The notes beneath the pieces were generated by a model that saw only the letters and a program-made list of their open reading frames with translations, did no database searches and was not told the DNA's origin. From NCBI GenBank assembly GCA_018267275.1, contig JAFDYV010000006.1:1-64000 (forward strand): DNA of 64,000 bases, written 5' to 3'. Both the position numbers and the translations under genes were made by a program. Of the stretch, positions 53,816-61,872 are shown one piece after another (the stretch's first letter is position 1; each line of letters begins with the position of its first letter). Source of the DNA: Bacteroidota bacterium (GTDB lineage Bacteria > Bacteroidota > Bacteroidia > Cytophagales > Cyclobacteriaceae).

Positions 53816-53844
53816 CAAATATACCAACAAAATTCTTCAGCAAA
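53816..53844 (-). promoter_or_regulatory. Promoter of the superoxide dismutase gene
   Basis: Minus strand: TTTG (53844-53841), 17-base spacer, TATATTTG (53823-53816). The -7 box is exact, the spacer two bases short. The leader is about 55 bases. Confidence 0.45.
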
Positions 53845-53867
53845 AGTTTCGGCTTTTGTAAGAACGC

Positions 53868-55304
53868 TTACCTCCCCATCAACTCCCCCAATATCTTCAA
53901 ACCATTCTCTACTTTGTTGTTCCAGGGCGTGCCATAACTGAGGCGGAAGTAATTTGAGAATTGGCTGCCTTGCACGGAGAAAATCTGCCCGGGGGCGATG
54001 CCAATGTTGTGCTTTAGTGCACGCTTGTGCAGTTTGAAGCCATCTGTCTTTTTATTCATCTCTACCCACAGCACAAAGCCGCCTTGCGGCCGCGTTACTT
54101 TTGTTTCTTCGGGGAAGTACTCAGTGATGGCCTGCTGGTATTGTAAACACTGGGTATGCAATGCCTTGCGCAGGTGGCGCAAGTGCAACTCGTAGCGACC
54201 GTTCTGTAAAAAATGTGCAATCGAAACTTGCGCCAATGTGTTAGTAGAAATGTTGTTCATCCGCTTCAGGCTAATCACTTTGTCTTTGAAGCGACCGGGT
54301 ACTACCCACCCTACTCGGTAGCCGGGTGCCAATGATTTGGAGAATGATCCGCAGTGTAGCACCAACCCCTTCCTGTCAAACGACTTGCATGTGCGTGGAC
54401 GTGTTTTGCCAAAATACATTTCACCATAAATGTCGTCTTCAATCAACGGTATTTCTTTTTTTGCCAACATGGCCACCAATTGCTTTTTCTTTTCATCGGG
54501 CAAACAACTGCCCACAGGATTGTTGAAGTTGGGCACAAACAAACAAGCTTTGATCCTGAATTTTGGTATCGCTCTCTCCAAATAATCAATGTCGATGCCC
54601 GTTGCAGGGTTGGTAGGAATTTCAATCACATTCAAACCCAAGCTTTCCATCACCCGAAAAATGCCGTAGTAGGTGGGACTTTCCGTGGCCACTGTATCGC
54701 CAGGTTTGGTTACCGCCTTTAGCGATAGTGCCAAAGCCTCCATGCACCCTGCTGTCACCACTACATCTTGCTCGCCCAGTACACCGCCCCAGTTAAAACC
54801 AAGCCGTGCAATTTGCTTACGCAACGTTTCGTTCCCCTGTACGTGTTCGTAACCCAAACAATGGTCGGCCTCGTGGTTCAACGAATACATCACCGACTTT
54901 TTCAATTTTGCAATGGGCAGCAAACTGTGGTCGGGTGCACTTACAGAGAACGATGTTATTTTGGTGGAACGTAAATCGTTATACACGCTGGTGATCATGT
55001 CATCGAGCGTTACGGGCAATATCTCGTTTGCCGGCTCACAACAGGTGGGTAAATCAAACGTGTGCCGTGGCGAAAACTTTACATAATAGCCCGATTGCGG
55101 CCGCGCTTCAATCAATCCTTTGCTCTCTAAGTGATAGTAAGCTTGAAAAGCCGTGCTCAAGCTGATGCCTTGTTCTTTGCTCAACGCCCGCACCGATAAA
55201 AGTTTGTCGCCCACCTTCAGCGTTTGTTTTTCAATCAGCGATTCAATGCGGTCGGCCACCTCATGGTAGAGGTGATCTGGGACAATATCGAGTTCGGTTT
55301 CCAT
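53868..55304 (-). CDS. MocR-type regulator: GntR winged helix fused to aminotransferase fold
   Basis: 478 residues. The N-terminal winged helix (about 10-75) has LLSVRALSKEQGISLSTAFQAYYHLESKGLI, the GntR pattern. The rest is a type I aminotransferase fold with TAGCMEALALSLKAV, ESPTYYGIF, FVPNFNNPVG and the PLP lysine in HCGSFSKSLAPGYRVGW. MocR proteins use PLP or an amino compound as effector and often control the neighbouring divergent gene. Here the divergent gene is an outer-membrane protein at 55536, and repeat pairs at 55396 and 56287 may be its sites. Catalysis is unlikely; regulation is inferred from the family. Confidence 0.93.
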   Translation of the reverse strand: METELDIVPDHLYHEVADRIESLIEKQTLKVGDKLLSVRALSKEQGISLSTAFQAYYHLESKGLIEARPQSGYYVKFSPRHTFDLPTCCEPANEILPVTLDDMITSVYNDLRSTKITSFSVSAPDHSLLPIAKLKKSVMYSLNHEADHCLGYEHVQGNETLRKQIARLGFNWGGVLGEQDVVVTAGCMEALALSLKAVTKPGDTVATESPTYYGIFRVMESLGLNVIEIPTNPATGIDIDYLERAIPKFRIKACLFVPNFNNPVGSCLPDEKKKQLVAMLAKKEIPLIEDDIYGEMYFGKTRPRTCKSFDRKGLVLHCGSFSKSLAPGYRVGWVVPGRFKDKVISLKRMNNISTNTLAQVSIAHFLQNGRYELHLRHLRKALHTQCLQYQQAITEYFPEETKVTRPQGGFVLWVEMNKKTDGFKLHKRALKHNIGIAPGQIFSVQGSQFSNYFRLSYGTPWNNKVENGLKILGELMGR

Positions 55305-55314
55305 GATGATTGTG

Positions 55315-55390
55315 AATTACAGATTTCAGATTCAAGACCTCAAATTCAAGACTACCCAATCTGAAATCTGAAATTTGTAATCTTGAATCA
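55315..55390. repeat. AT-rich inverted repeat related to that at 5301
   Basis: AATTACAGATTTCAGATTC (from 55315) is mirrored by AATCTGAAATCTG and TTTGTAATCTTGAATC (to 55390). It shares the ATTACAGATT/AATCTG words with the copy at 5301-5370 and lies just upstream of the mocR-type gene, where it could also hold the promoter. Confidence 0.45.
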
Positions 55391-55395
55391 AAAGT

Positions 55396-55438
55396 GATAT
55401 GGTCAAAAGTAATAAAACTGAAACTGTTATTCAAACGT
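55396..55438 (+). repeat. 43-bp direct repeat A (possible regulator site)
   Basis: This segment and 56287-56329 have the same length and agree at 35 of 43 positions without gaps. The identical core TAAAACTGAAACTGTTAT (55413-55430) contains the word AAACTG twice, six bases apart. It stands in the gap between the mocR-type gene and the outer-membrane protein gene. Confidence 0.6.
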
Positions 55439-55535
55439 ATTTAACCACAGTTTTGTTGGTGAAATCAAATTGAGCAACAACTGGGTTGAGCCACGAGCTA
55501 TGAAAGTTTTACTTCGTCTTCAATTCAAAACCATT

Positions 55536-56282
55536 ATGAAAATAGGCGCAATCGTTGTCGGTTTATATGTGATCGCTAGTGTGCAAGCATTTGCCTCGCA
55601 CGATTCCACAGAAGTGAAAAAACAAACGCCCGGTGCCCATTGGCGACTGACAGGCAGATTGCACAGCCAAGGCATCTTTACCTATGGAGGAAGGATGGGT
55701 AGCGATAACCCCACCTTTGACGTGAACTTTATATATGAACGAAAAAACTGGGGACTGTTTGTCTTCAAGGGTTTAGATATGGTTGATCACTACACCTTCT
55801 ATAACTTTTCGTTGATTTCCATTTTCAAAAATTTCAGAGTTTCTAAACGAATAACGATTACTCCGTATGTCGGTTCATTTTTGGAGCAGGCCAATGACTT
55901 TGCTGACAGGGGCTCTGACGCGGTGTGCATCGTGATCACCTCGGTGCGCATCAACCAAAAACTAACGGCAGAACACATGGCACTTTTCGGCAATTTGATT
56001 TTAGAACCCGAAATGCGCGATTGGGTGAATCGTTTTCGGCTGACTTACAACCATAAGCATTGGGACGTTATCACCAGCTTTTGGCACAACAACCAGTTGC
56101 TTGATCAATCGAGCTACGCCACAACAGGTTTGAATATAGCATACAGTAGAATGAAGGTGGGCGAACGCGTGTTTTTGAGTGCAGGGATTACGGGCTTGGT
56201 CACGCTTCAAACATCAGACGAACAACTGAACCCTGCCCGTGATGCATTGATGATAACGCTGGGCGCCTCGTGGATACACTAA
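55536..56282 (+). CDS. Probable outer-membrane protein, uncharacterised
   Basis: 248 residues with a signal peptide (MKIGAIVVGLYVIASVQAFAS). The body shows alternating hydrophobic strands with Tyr, Trp and Phe (WRLTGRLHSQGIFTYGG, ITPYVGSFLEQAN, DVITSFWHNNQL, ALMITLGASWIH) and would suit a small beta-barrel of 8-12 strands. I recognise no family. The ATG at 55536 was chosen because the signal starts there; an ATG twelve codons earlier (55500) would also give a possible but longer leader. It is divergent from the mocR-type gene and flanked by repeats A and B, so it may be its target. Confidence 0.7.
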   Translation: MKIGAIVVGLYVIASVQAFASHDSTEVKKQTPGAHWRLTGRLHSQGIFTYGGRMGSDNPTFDVNFIYERKNWGLFVFKGLDMVDHYTFYNFSLISIFKNFRVSKRITITPYVGSFLEQANDFADRGSDAVCIVITSVRINQKLTAEHMALFGNLILEPEMRDWVNRFRLTYNHKHWDVITSFWHNNQLLDQSSYATTGLNIAYSRMKVGERVFLSAGITGLVTLQTSDEQLNPARDALMITLGASWIH

Positions 56283-56286
56283 AACT

Positions 56287-56329
56287 GATATGGCTAAAAT
56301 AGCTAAAACTGAAACTGTTATAAAAACGT
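56287..56329 (+). repeat. 43-bp direct repeat B (possible regulator site)
   Basis: Partner of repeat A, with the same core TAAAACTGAAACTGTTAT at 56304-56321. It begins five bases after the stop of the outer-membrane protein gene and lies upstream of a 25-codon frame and the EamA exporter gene. Confidence 0.6.
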
Positions 56330-56354
56330 TGAAACTAGCAACTTTGAACCTTCA

Positions 56355-56432
56355 ATGCGCACGCGTAGAAAGATTTTCTTGATCGTTGGATTAATCGTAG
56401 CGATATTGGTTTGGGTGATGGAATGGTATTGA
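56355..56432 (+). CDS. Possible 25-residue single-helix membrane peptide
   Basis: ATG at 56355, stop TGA at 56430-56432. The product begins MRTRRKIF and continues as one hydrophobic helix (LIVGLIVAILVWVMEW), with three basic residues before it as the positive-inside rule would want. It lies 25 bases after repeat B. Too short for a statistical case. From here to the EamA gene (56433-56667) I see no other feature; a 63-codon frame at 56452 has no protein-like character. Confidence 0.35.
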   Translation: MRTRRKIFLIVGLIVAILVWVMEWY

Positions 56433-56667
56433 ATCAAAAACAATCATCAGCATGACAACTCATTTATTGCTCCGCTCTCCCCTGCACGTTGTTACACAGG
56501 GTATCCATCTTTTCAACCTCGCATTTCACGATTGGAGTCAATCGCACGTGCAGCGGATGGGATGTGTAAAACCTTTGCCAAAAACAAAGCTTATCAAAGC
56601 GCAGCATTCGATTAACTTAGATAAAAATCCCTGGAGGTTCTAGTTTCCATCTTTTCTTACTATTGAC

Positions 56668-57585
56668 ATGAAGAACGAAAAAAACGTGTTGGCTTACTTG
56701 GCACTGGCAGCGGTATGCATCATTTGGGGAACCACCTATTTGGGTTTACGCATTGGTGTAACGCAGTTTCCACCTTTTCTTTTTTCTATTATCCGATTTT
56801 TAACAGCCGGCCCTATTTTAATTCTGTTGGTCCTGTTAAGCGGTCGCGCACAGTGGCCTGATAAAAAAGTACTGTTCAACCAGGCCGTGAGCGGGTTGTT
56901 TATGGTAACGCTTGGCATCAGCGTTGTAGGCTGGGCCGAAATGTATATCTCCAGCGGTGTGGCTGCAATTATCTGCTCAATGATGCCAATTTGGACAGTA
57001 CTCATCAACGTTTTTGTTACCAAAGACGAACAGCCCAACTGGTTGATTATTCTAGGATTGGTCACGGGCCTCACAGGCATCGTTTTGATTTTTGGCGAAC
57101 ACCTGTCTGAGTTTTCAAACTCAAATTACACCGCAGGCATTGTGCTTACCTTTATTGCCAACCTATCGTGGGCTATTGGCTCCATCTGGATAAAAAAGAA
57201 AAACACCAACAGCAATCCGTTTTTAAACGCTGGGTTGCAAATGCTCTTTGGCGGGATTTTCTTGATACCGTTCACGCTTTTGCTAGACGACTATAGCCGC
57301 ATCAACTGGAACTCTTCAGTGGTTTACTCGCTGGCCTATATGTCGCTGGTGGGTTCGGTGGCTGCGTATGCTTGCTACTCTTATGCAATTAAAAAATTGC
57401 CGATGACGCTCGTATCGTTGTACGCTTACATCAACCCCATCGTGGCCGTGCTGCTGGGTTGGTTAGTGCTTGATGAGAAGCTAAATGGTCGCATTGCTTT
57501 GGCGATTTTAGTAACGATAGCGGGTATCTATATTGTGAACAAAGGTTACCAAATGAAAACAGCCAAGAAATTACAAACCGCATAA
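56668..57585 (+). CDS. EamA/RhaT-family exporter (drug/metabolite transporter)
   Basis: 305 residues with ten membrane helices in two EamA halves (about 8-140 and 155-295). IIWGTTYLGLRIGV and the second-half ending VAVLLGWLVLDEKLNGRIALAILVTIAGIYIV are typical. The family exports amino acids, nucleobases or other small metabolites; the substrate cannot be read. MocR-like regulators often control such exporters, and one lies 1.4 kb upstream with repeat B between. It starts the plus-strand run to the right edge. Confidence 0.9.
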   Translation: MKNEKNVLAYLALAAVCIIWGTTYLGLRIGVTQFPPFLFSIIRFLTAGPILILLVLLSGRAQWPDKKVLFNQAVSGLFMVTLGISVVGWAEMYISSGVAAIICSMMPIWTVLINVFVTKDEQPNWLIILGLVTGLTGIVLIFGEHLSEFSNSNYTAGIVLTFIANLSWAIGSIWIKKKNTNSNPFLNAGLQMLFGGIFLIPFTLLLDDYSRINWNSSVVYSLAYMSLVGSVAAYACYSYAIKKLPMTLVSLYAYINPIVAVLLGWLVLDEKLNGRIALAILVTIAGIYIVNKGYQMKTAKKLQTA

Positions 57586-57596
57586 TTGCCAGTAAG

Positions 57597-58136
57597 ATGA
57601 AGCAACCGTTGTGGTTCGATAGAAAATTTGATTTCAGTTTTACCCAGAATATTTTTCCGGTAATCATCGAACGGCTAAGCGGAACCCCTGCGCGGTTAGA
57701 AGATAAAGTAACGGGGCTTTCCGAATCGTTGCTGATTCAAAAACCAGAAAATGCCTGGTCAATAAAAGAAAACATCGGCCATTTGCATGACTTAGAACCA
57801 TTGTGGACGGGCAGATTGCAGGACATACTTGCGAAAGAAACTTACCTGCGCCCCACCGACCTCACAAACACGAAAACAACGGAAGCTAATCACAATACAA
57901 AATCAGTTCATAATTTACTGAGTCAATTTAGGCTCTCGCGGATGGAAACCATTCAACAGCTTGAAGCACTCACGGAAGAAGAAATTTATTTAACTGCTCT
58001 TCACCCCAGATTGAAAACACCCATGCGAACGATGGATTTATTTTTATTTGTCGCTGAGCATGACGATCACCACCTTTTGAAAATAAGCCAAATTATCAAA
58101 CAGTCGTCAGACAGCTCTAAGCGGTCAGACAGCTAA
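57597..58136 (+). CDS. DinB-superfamily protein
   Basis: A 179-residue four-helix bundle. SIKENIGHLHDLEPLW and AEHDDHHLLKISQI provide the histidines of the DinB metal triad (about H62, H150 and H154). DinB proteins include thiol S-transferases (bacillithiol or mycothiol dependent) and many uncharacterised members. It starts eleven bases after the exporter and is followed by another DinB-like gene. Confidence 0.85.
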   Translation: MKQPLWFDRKFDFSFTQNIFPVIIERLSGTPARLEDKVTGLSESLLIQKPENAWSIKENIGHLHDLEPLWTGRLQDILAKETYLRPTDLTNTKTTEANHNTKSVHNLLSQFRLSRMETIQQLEALTEEEIYLTALHPRLKTPMRTMDLFLFVAEHDDHHLLKISQIIKQSSDSSKRSDS

Positions 58137-58150
58137 AACCCAGACAAAAT

Positions 58151-58606
58151 ATGCTTATACCAGAAATACAAAAAGTCTTTGCAAAAGACCTCCAAAAACT
58201 AAAAGAAGAAATTTCGCTTTACAAAAATGAAGCAACGATTTGGCAAGTGGAAAAAGGCATTGCCAACTCTGCAGGCAATTTGTGTTTACATCTGGTGGGT
58301 AACCTCAATCACTTCATTGGTGCCACGCTGGGCAATACGGGTTACGTTCGCAACCGCGATGCAGAGTTTGCATCAAAAAATATTCCGCAACATGAATTAA
58401 TCAAAATGGTGGAAGACACCATATCTATGATTGAAACGGTATTGCCGTCTATCAAAGAAGAGCAACTGGCCGGTGAATACCCACTTATTGTTTTTAAAGA
58501 CAAGATGCGCACGGGTTATTTCCTGGTTCACCTGGTCGGGCATTTGGGTTATCACTTAGGGCAAATCAACTATCACAGACGATTATTGGAAAACAATTTC
58601 AACTAG
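58151..58606 (+). CDS. DinB-like protein, DUF1572 type
   Basis: A 151-residue helical bundle; NLCLHLVGNLNHFIGATLGNTGY and LVHLVGHLGYHLGQINYHRRL place the His residues of the DinB/DUF1572 family. The order of helices agrees with the preceding gene, but the sequences differ strongly, so they are distant relatives rather than recent duplicates. Function unknown; a metal-dependent thiol transferase is possible. Confidence 0.85.
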   Translation: MLIPEIQKVFAKDLQKLKEEISLYKNEATIWQVEKGIANSAGNLCLHLVGNLNHFIGATLGNTGYVRNRDAEFASKNIPQHELIKMVEDTISMIETVLPSIKEEQLAGEYPLIVFKDKMRTGYFLVHLVGHLGYHLGQINYHRRLLENNFN

Positions 58607-58607
58607 C

Positions 58608-59075
58608 ATGGAAAAAAATCATCGCTACTTCACCCAAATGGAGTGGAAAGGAAACTTGGGAACTGGAACTTCGGAGTACAAAGCGTACTCGAGAAATTTT
58701 GAAATTTGTGCCGACCAAAAGCCAGTATTGTTGGGCTCTTCTGACCCTGCCTTTCGCGGAGACGCCAGCCGGTACAACCCGGAAGAAATGTTAGTGGGCG
58801 CAGTATCTTCGTGCCACATGCTTTGGTATTTGCATTTATGTGCAGTCAACCATGTTGTGGTGCTGGAATATCTTGACAACGCTGCAGGTACCATGACTGA
58901 AAATGCTGGGGGAAGTGGCGAGTTCACCGAAGTCACCTTGAAACCCTCCATCCGGGTGCGCGAATCATCGATGAGAGAAAAAGCTCTTCAATTGCACGAA
59001 GAAGCGCACAAGATGTGCTTCATCGCCCGCTCCATAAACTTCCCTGTCCATATTCAACCAACAATCACATCTTAA
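58608..59075 (+). CDS. OsmC-family protein
   Basis: 155 residues. The OsmC peroxidase pattern appears: NPEEMLVGAVSSCHMLWYLHLCAVN holds the first cysteine (C69), and HEEAHKMCFIARSI the second (C137). OsmC/Ohr proteins reduce organic hydroperoxides through this cysteine pair. SSDPAFRGDASRYNPEE is usual for the group. The gene starts two bases after the DUF1572 gene and its stop overlaps the next start (TAATG). Confidence 0.92.
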   Translation: MEKNHRYFTQMEWKGNLGTGTSEYKAYSRNFEICADQKPVLLGSSDPAFRGDASRYNPEEMLVGAVSSCHMLWYLHLCAVNHVVVLEYLDNAAGTMTENAGGSGEFTEVTLKPSIRVRESSMREKALQLHEEAHKMCFIARSINFPVHIQPTITS

Positions 59076-59860
59076 TGACTCCCATCAAACGCTACCAAGT
59101 TGACGCTTTTGCAGACAAACTTTTCACGGGCAACCCCGCAGTAGTTTGCCCATTAGAGCATTGGCTGCCCGATGCCGTGATGCAAAACATCGCAATGGAA
59201 AATAACTTGTCAGAAACTGCCTTTTTTGTAAACGAAAAAGATGGCTGGCGTATTCGGTGGTTTACACCAACGGTAGAAGTCGATTTGTGCGGCCATGCCA
59301 CGTTAGCCACCGCATTTGTGATGTTTGAGCACGAGCGTGTTTTGGGCAATTCTATTTCATTTCAATCGCGAAGTGGTGTGTTGGTGGTGACAAAAGAAGA
59401 AGACAAACTTACTTTGGATTTTCCGGTAGATACAATCAGAAAGATAGATGTCACGCCCGCTTTGCAATGCTTTGATGAACCAGTCGTAGAAATCTATCAA
59501 GGCAAAACGGATTATCTCTTTGTTTTCGAAAGCGAAGAACAAGTAAAAAATTGTCGGCCTGATTTTGAGCGCATCGCAAAAATAGGGGGCCGTGGCGCCA
59601 TCATCACCGCCAAAGGCAACGAAGTAGATTTTGTGTCGCGGTTTTTCGGTCCACAAGCGGGGGTAGATGAAGACCCGGTGACTGGCTCGGCACATACAAC
59701 CCTCACCCCATATTGGGCATCACAGCTTCACAAAACCGAATTTCGTGCAGCCCAACTCTCCAAACGAGGCGGAAAATTATTTTGCAAACTCGAAGGAAAT
59801 CGTGTAAAAATAAGCGGTACGGCCAGGTTGTTTTCCACCGGAACGATACACCTCGACTAA
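59075..59860 (+). CDS. PhzF-family isomerase
   Basis: 261 residues. YQVDAFADKLFTGNPAVVC (7-25), the catalytic Glu in MENNLSETAFF (E47), RWFTPTVEVDLCGHATLA and the second-half EDPVTGSAHTTLTPYW are the PhzF signature. PhzF isomerises DHHA in phenazine synthesis, but the many relatives in genomes without phenazine genes act on unknown substrates; no other phz gene is here. The ATG at 59075 overlaps the OsmC stop by one base. Confidence 0.93.
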   Translation: MTPIKRYQVDAFADKLFTGNPAVVCPLEHWLPDAVMQNIAMENNLSETAFFVNEKDGWRIRWFTPTVEVDLCGHATLATAFVMFEHERVLGNSISFQSRSGVLVVTKEEDKLTLDFPVDTIRKIDVTPALQCFDEPVVEIYQGKTDYLFVFESEEQVKNCRPDFERIAKIGGRGAIITAKGNEVDFVSRFFGPQAGVDEDPVTGSAHTTLTPYWASQLHKTEFRAAQLSKRGGKLFCKLEGNRVKISGTARLFSTGTIHLD

Positions 59861-59861
59861 T

Positions 59862-60305
59862 ATGGAAGTAAGACGAGCCACACTTACCGATATTGATTCG
59901 TTAGCCGGATTATTTGACCAATATCGTGTGTTTTATAAAAAATCTTCCGACCTCGCAGCCGCGAAGAAATTTCTCCACGACCGACTTTCAGCAAATGAAT
60001 CAGTGGTGTTTGTGGCAACGGATGGAAACGTGATGACGGGTTTCACCCAACTTTATCCATTGTTCTCCTCTACGCGCATGAAGCGCCTTTGGTTACTAAA
60101 TGATTTATTTGTCGATAGTCGCTTTCGCGGGAAAGGAATTTCATTTTTGTTGATTGAAAGAGCGAAACAGCATTGTCGAGAGACGGGTGCCTGTGCCTTA
60201 ACGCTGGAAACTGCAAAGAGCAATTTGATTGGCAATAGTTTGTATCCGCGCACCGATTTTGTTTTGGATGAGGAGCATAATTATTACAGTTGGAGCGTGA
60301 GTTGA
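59862..60305 (+). CDS. GNAT-family N-acetyltransferase
   Basis: 147 residues. MEVRRATLTDIDSLAGLFDQYR is the usual first strand-helix; LLNDLFVDSRFRGKGISFLLIERAKQ holds the acetyl-CoA loop (R-x-x-G-x-G/S), and ALTLETAKSN the following strand. The target may be a small amine or protein. It starts one base after the PhzF stop, so the two are likely coupled. Confidence 0.88.
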   Translation: MEVRRATLTDIDSLAGLFDQYRVFYKKSSDLAAAKKFLHDRLSANESVVFVATDGNVMTGFTQLYPLFSSTRMKRLWLLNDLFVDSRFRGKGISFLLIERAKQHCRETGACALTLETAKSNLIGNSLYPRTDFVLDEEHNYYSWSVS

Positions 60306-60317
60306 TGTACAAATGTG

Positions 60318-60340
60318 TTGATTCGATAATTCGGTGATGA
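60318..60340. repeat. AATTCG-rich intergenic word (TTGATTCG... type)
   Basis: The segment TTGATTCGATAATTCGGTGA and its continuation share the AATTCGGTGAT word with 62480-62507 and the AATTCGT word with 1893-1912. Confidence 0.35.
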
Positions 60341-60388
60341 GATGATAGCAGTCTCGTTAGTTTTCAATAGGCTATAAAAAATTGATTA

Positions 60389-61783
60389 ATGCACAGCACA
60401 CTTAAAAATGATTTAGAAATTCTGCCCTCGTTGTTGGAAACCGCGAAGCAACAAGGGTTGAACTATCTAAATGAAATAGATACACGCGCTACTTCGGTAA
60501 AACATTCCTTTCAAGCAAAATCAAAACTCGATGAAACCGGAACGGGTACGCTTGGTGCGTTGAATGAATTCAATCAAAGATTAGAGCCGCTGATGGTGGC
60601 TTCCTCGGGGTCACGTTATTGGGGATTTGTCACGGGAGGCACAACACCTGCAGCAATGGTGGGCGATTGGCTTACGAGTGTCTATGACCAAAACGCGCAG
60701 AAGGTTAAAGGTGATGGCGACATCTCAGCTAACATTGAAATTGAAACGATTGGTTTGTTGTTAGATTTGTTTGGGCTTCCAAACGATTTCTTCGGTGGAT
60801 TTGTAACGGGTGCCACCATGTCGAACTTCACGTGTTTGGGTGTGGGCCGCCAGTGGGCTGGCAAACAACAAGGTCGCGATGTGGCAAAAGACGGTGTAAC
60901 AATACCCATTAAAGTACTCACCGCAACTCCGCACTCCTCTGCCATCAAATCACTTGCGATGTTGGGCATGGACAGCAACAACATCACAAAAGTAAAAGTA
61001 TTGGAAGGCAACCGAGAAGCAATGGATGTTGTCGATTTGGAAAACCACTTGAAAGCACTGGCTGGCGCACCAGCCATTGTGATTGCAAGCGGTGGCACTG
61101 TCAATACTGTTGACTTTGATGATTTTGTTGCGCTAAGAGAATTGAAATCGAAGTACAATTTTTGGTTGCACATCGATGCCGCCTTTGGCGGCTTTGCTGC
61201 TTGCTCGCGCGCGCACCAACACTTACTTCAAGGCTGGGGCAATGCTGATAGCATTACCATCGACTGCCACAAGTGGCTGAATGTACCTTACGAAAGCGCG
61301 TTGTTTTTTATCAAACAAAAACACAATCTTTTACAGGTAGAAACCTTTCAAAACTCCAACGCACCCTATCTGGGGAATCCGATGGAGAATTTTGATTACC
61401 TCAACTTTTTGCCTGAAAACTCCAGAAGGCTGAAAGCACTGCCCGCTTGGTTCACACTGATTGCTTACGGCAAGAAAGGCATCAGCGACATAGTCGATAA
61501 TAATATCCAATTGGCGAAACTATTCGGAAATTACATTGAACAACACCCCGCATTTGAATTACTTGCACCGGTTCGACTGAACACCGTGTGCTTTACATTG
61601 CGTGGGGAAAAGAATCCTGAAAGGGTGCAGGAATTTCTTTTCAAGCTCAACGCCACCGGAAAGGTTTTCATGACACCCACAGTTTACAACGGTAGGAAAG
61701 GAATTCGCGCAGCCTTGGTAAATTGGAGAACAACAAAAACGGATGTCGAAATGGCGGTCGAATTAATGAATAAATTTATTTGA
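60389..61783 (+). CDS. PLP-dependent group II decarboxylase family protein
   Basis: 464 residues. The PLP lysine lies in SITIDCHKWLNVPYESA (about 302), with HIDAAFGGFAACS before it; VTGATMSNFTCLGVGRQW and the TGGTTPAAMVGDWLTSVYDQN segment fit the aromatic-amino-acid or glutamate decarboxylase group. Such enzymes give amines from amino acids, so the EamA exporter and PaiB in the same run would suit a path for amine handling; this is inference. The amino acid used cannot be read. Confidence 0.88.
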   Translation: MHSTLKNDLEILPSLLETAKQQGLNYLNEIDTRATSVKHSFQAKSKLDETGTGTLGALNEFNQRLEPLMVASSGSRYWGFVTGGTTPAAMVGDWLTSVYDQNAQKVKGDGDISANIEIETIGLLLDLFGLPNDFFGGFVTGATMSNFTCLGVGRQWAGKQQGRDVAKDGVTIPIKVLTATPHSSAIKSLAMLGMDSNNITKVKVLEGNREAMDVVDLENHLKALAGAPAIVIASGGTVNTVDFDDFVALRELKSKYNFWLHIDAAFGGFAACSRAHQHLLQGWGNADSITIDCHKWLNVPYESALFFIKQKHNLLQVETFQNSNAPYLGNPMENFDYLNFLPENSRRLKALPAWFTLIAYGKKGISDIVDNNIQLAKLFGNYIEQHPAFELLAPVRLNTVCFTLRGEKNPERVQEFLFKLNATGKVFMTPTVYNGRKGIRAALVNWRTTKTDVEMAVELMNKFI

Positions 61784-61805
61784 AAATCATTGTTCCACGC
61801 AAACG

Positions 61806-61853
61806 CGCGAAGTCGCAAAGGAAAGTCAATTGAGCTCTGTCTTGGCGACTTTT
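61806..61853. repeat. GCGAAGTCGCAAAG ... GGCGACTTTT inverted word pair
   Basis: GCGAAGTCGCAAAG (61806-61819) is partly mirrored by GGCGACTTTT (61844-61853). Related to the tandem GCGACTTT words at 41897-41916. Confidence 0.35.
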
Positions 61854-61872
61854 CTTGAAAAAATAAAATCGT

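Noticed and set aside
56452-56643. 63-codon frame upstream of the EamA gene
   Set aside because: No domain, no hydrophobic or charged pattern of a protein; the start has no good ribosome-binding site.
59075-59860. Phenazine biosynthesis locus
   Set aside because: Only a PhzF-family gene is present; phzA-E and phzG are missing, and the family occurs widely in organisms that make no phenazines.
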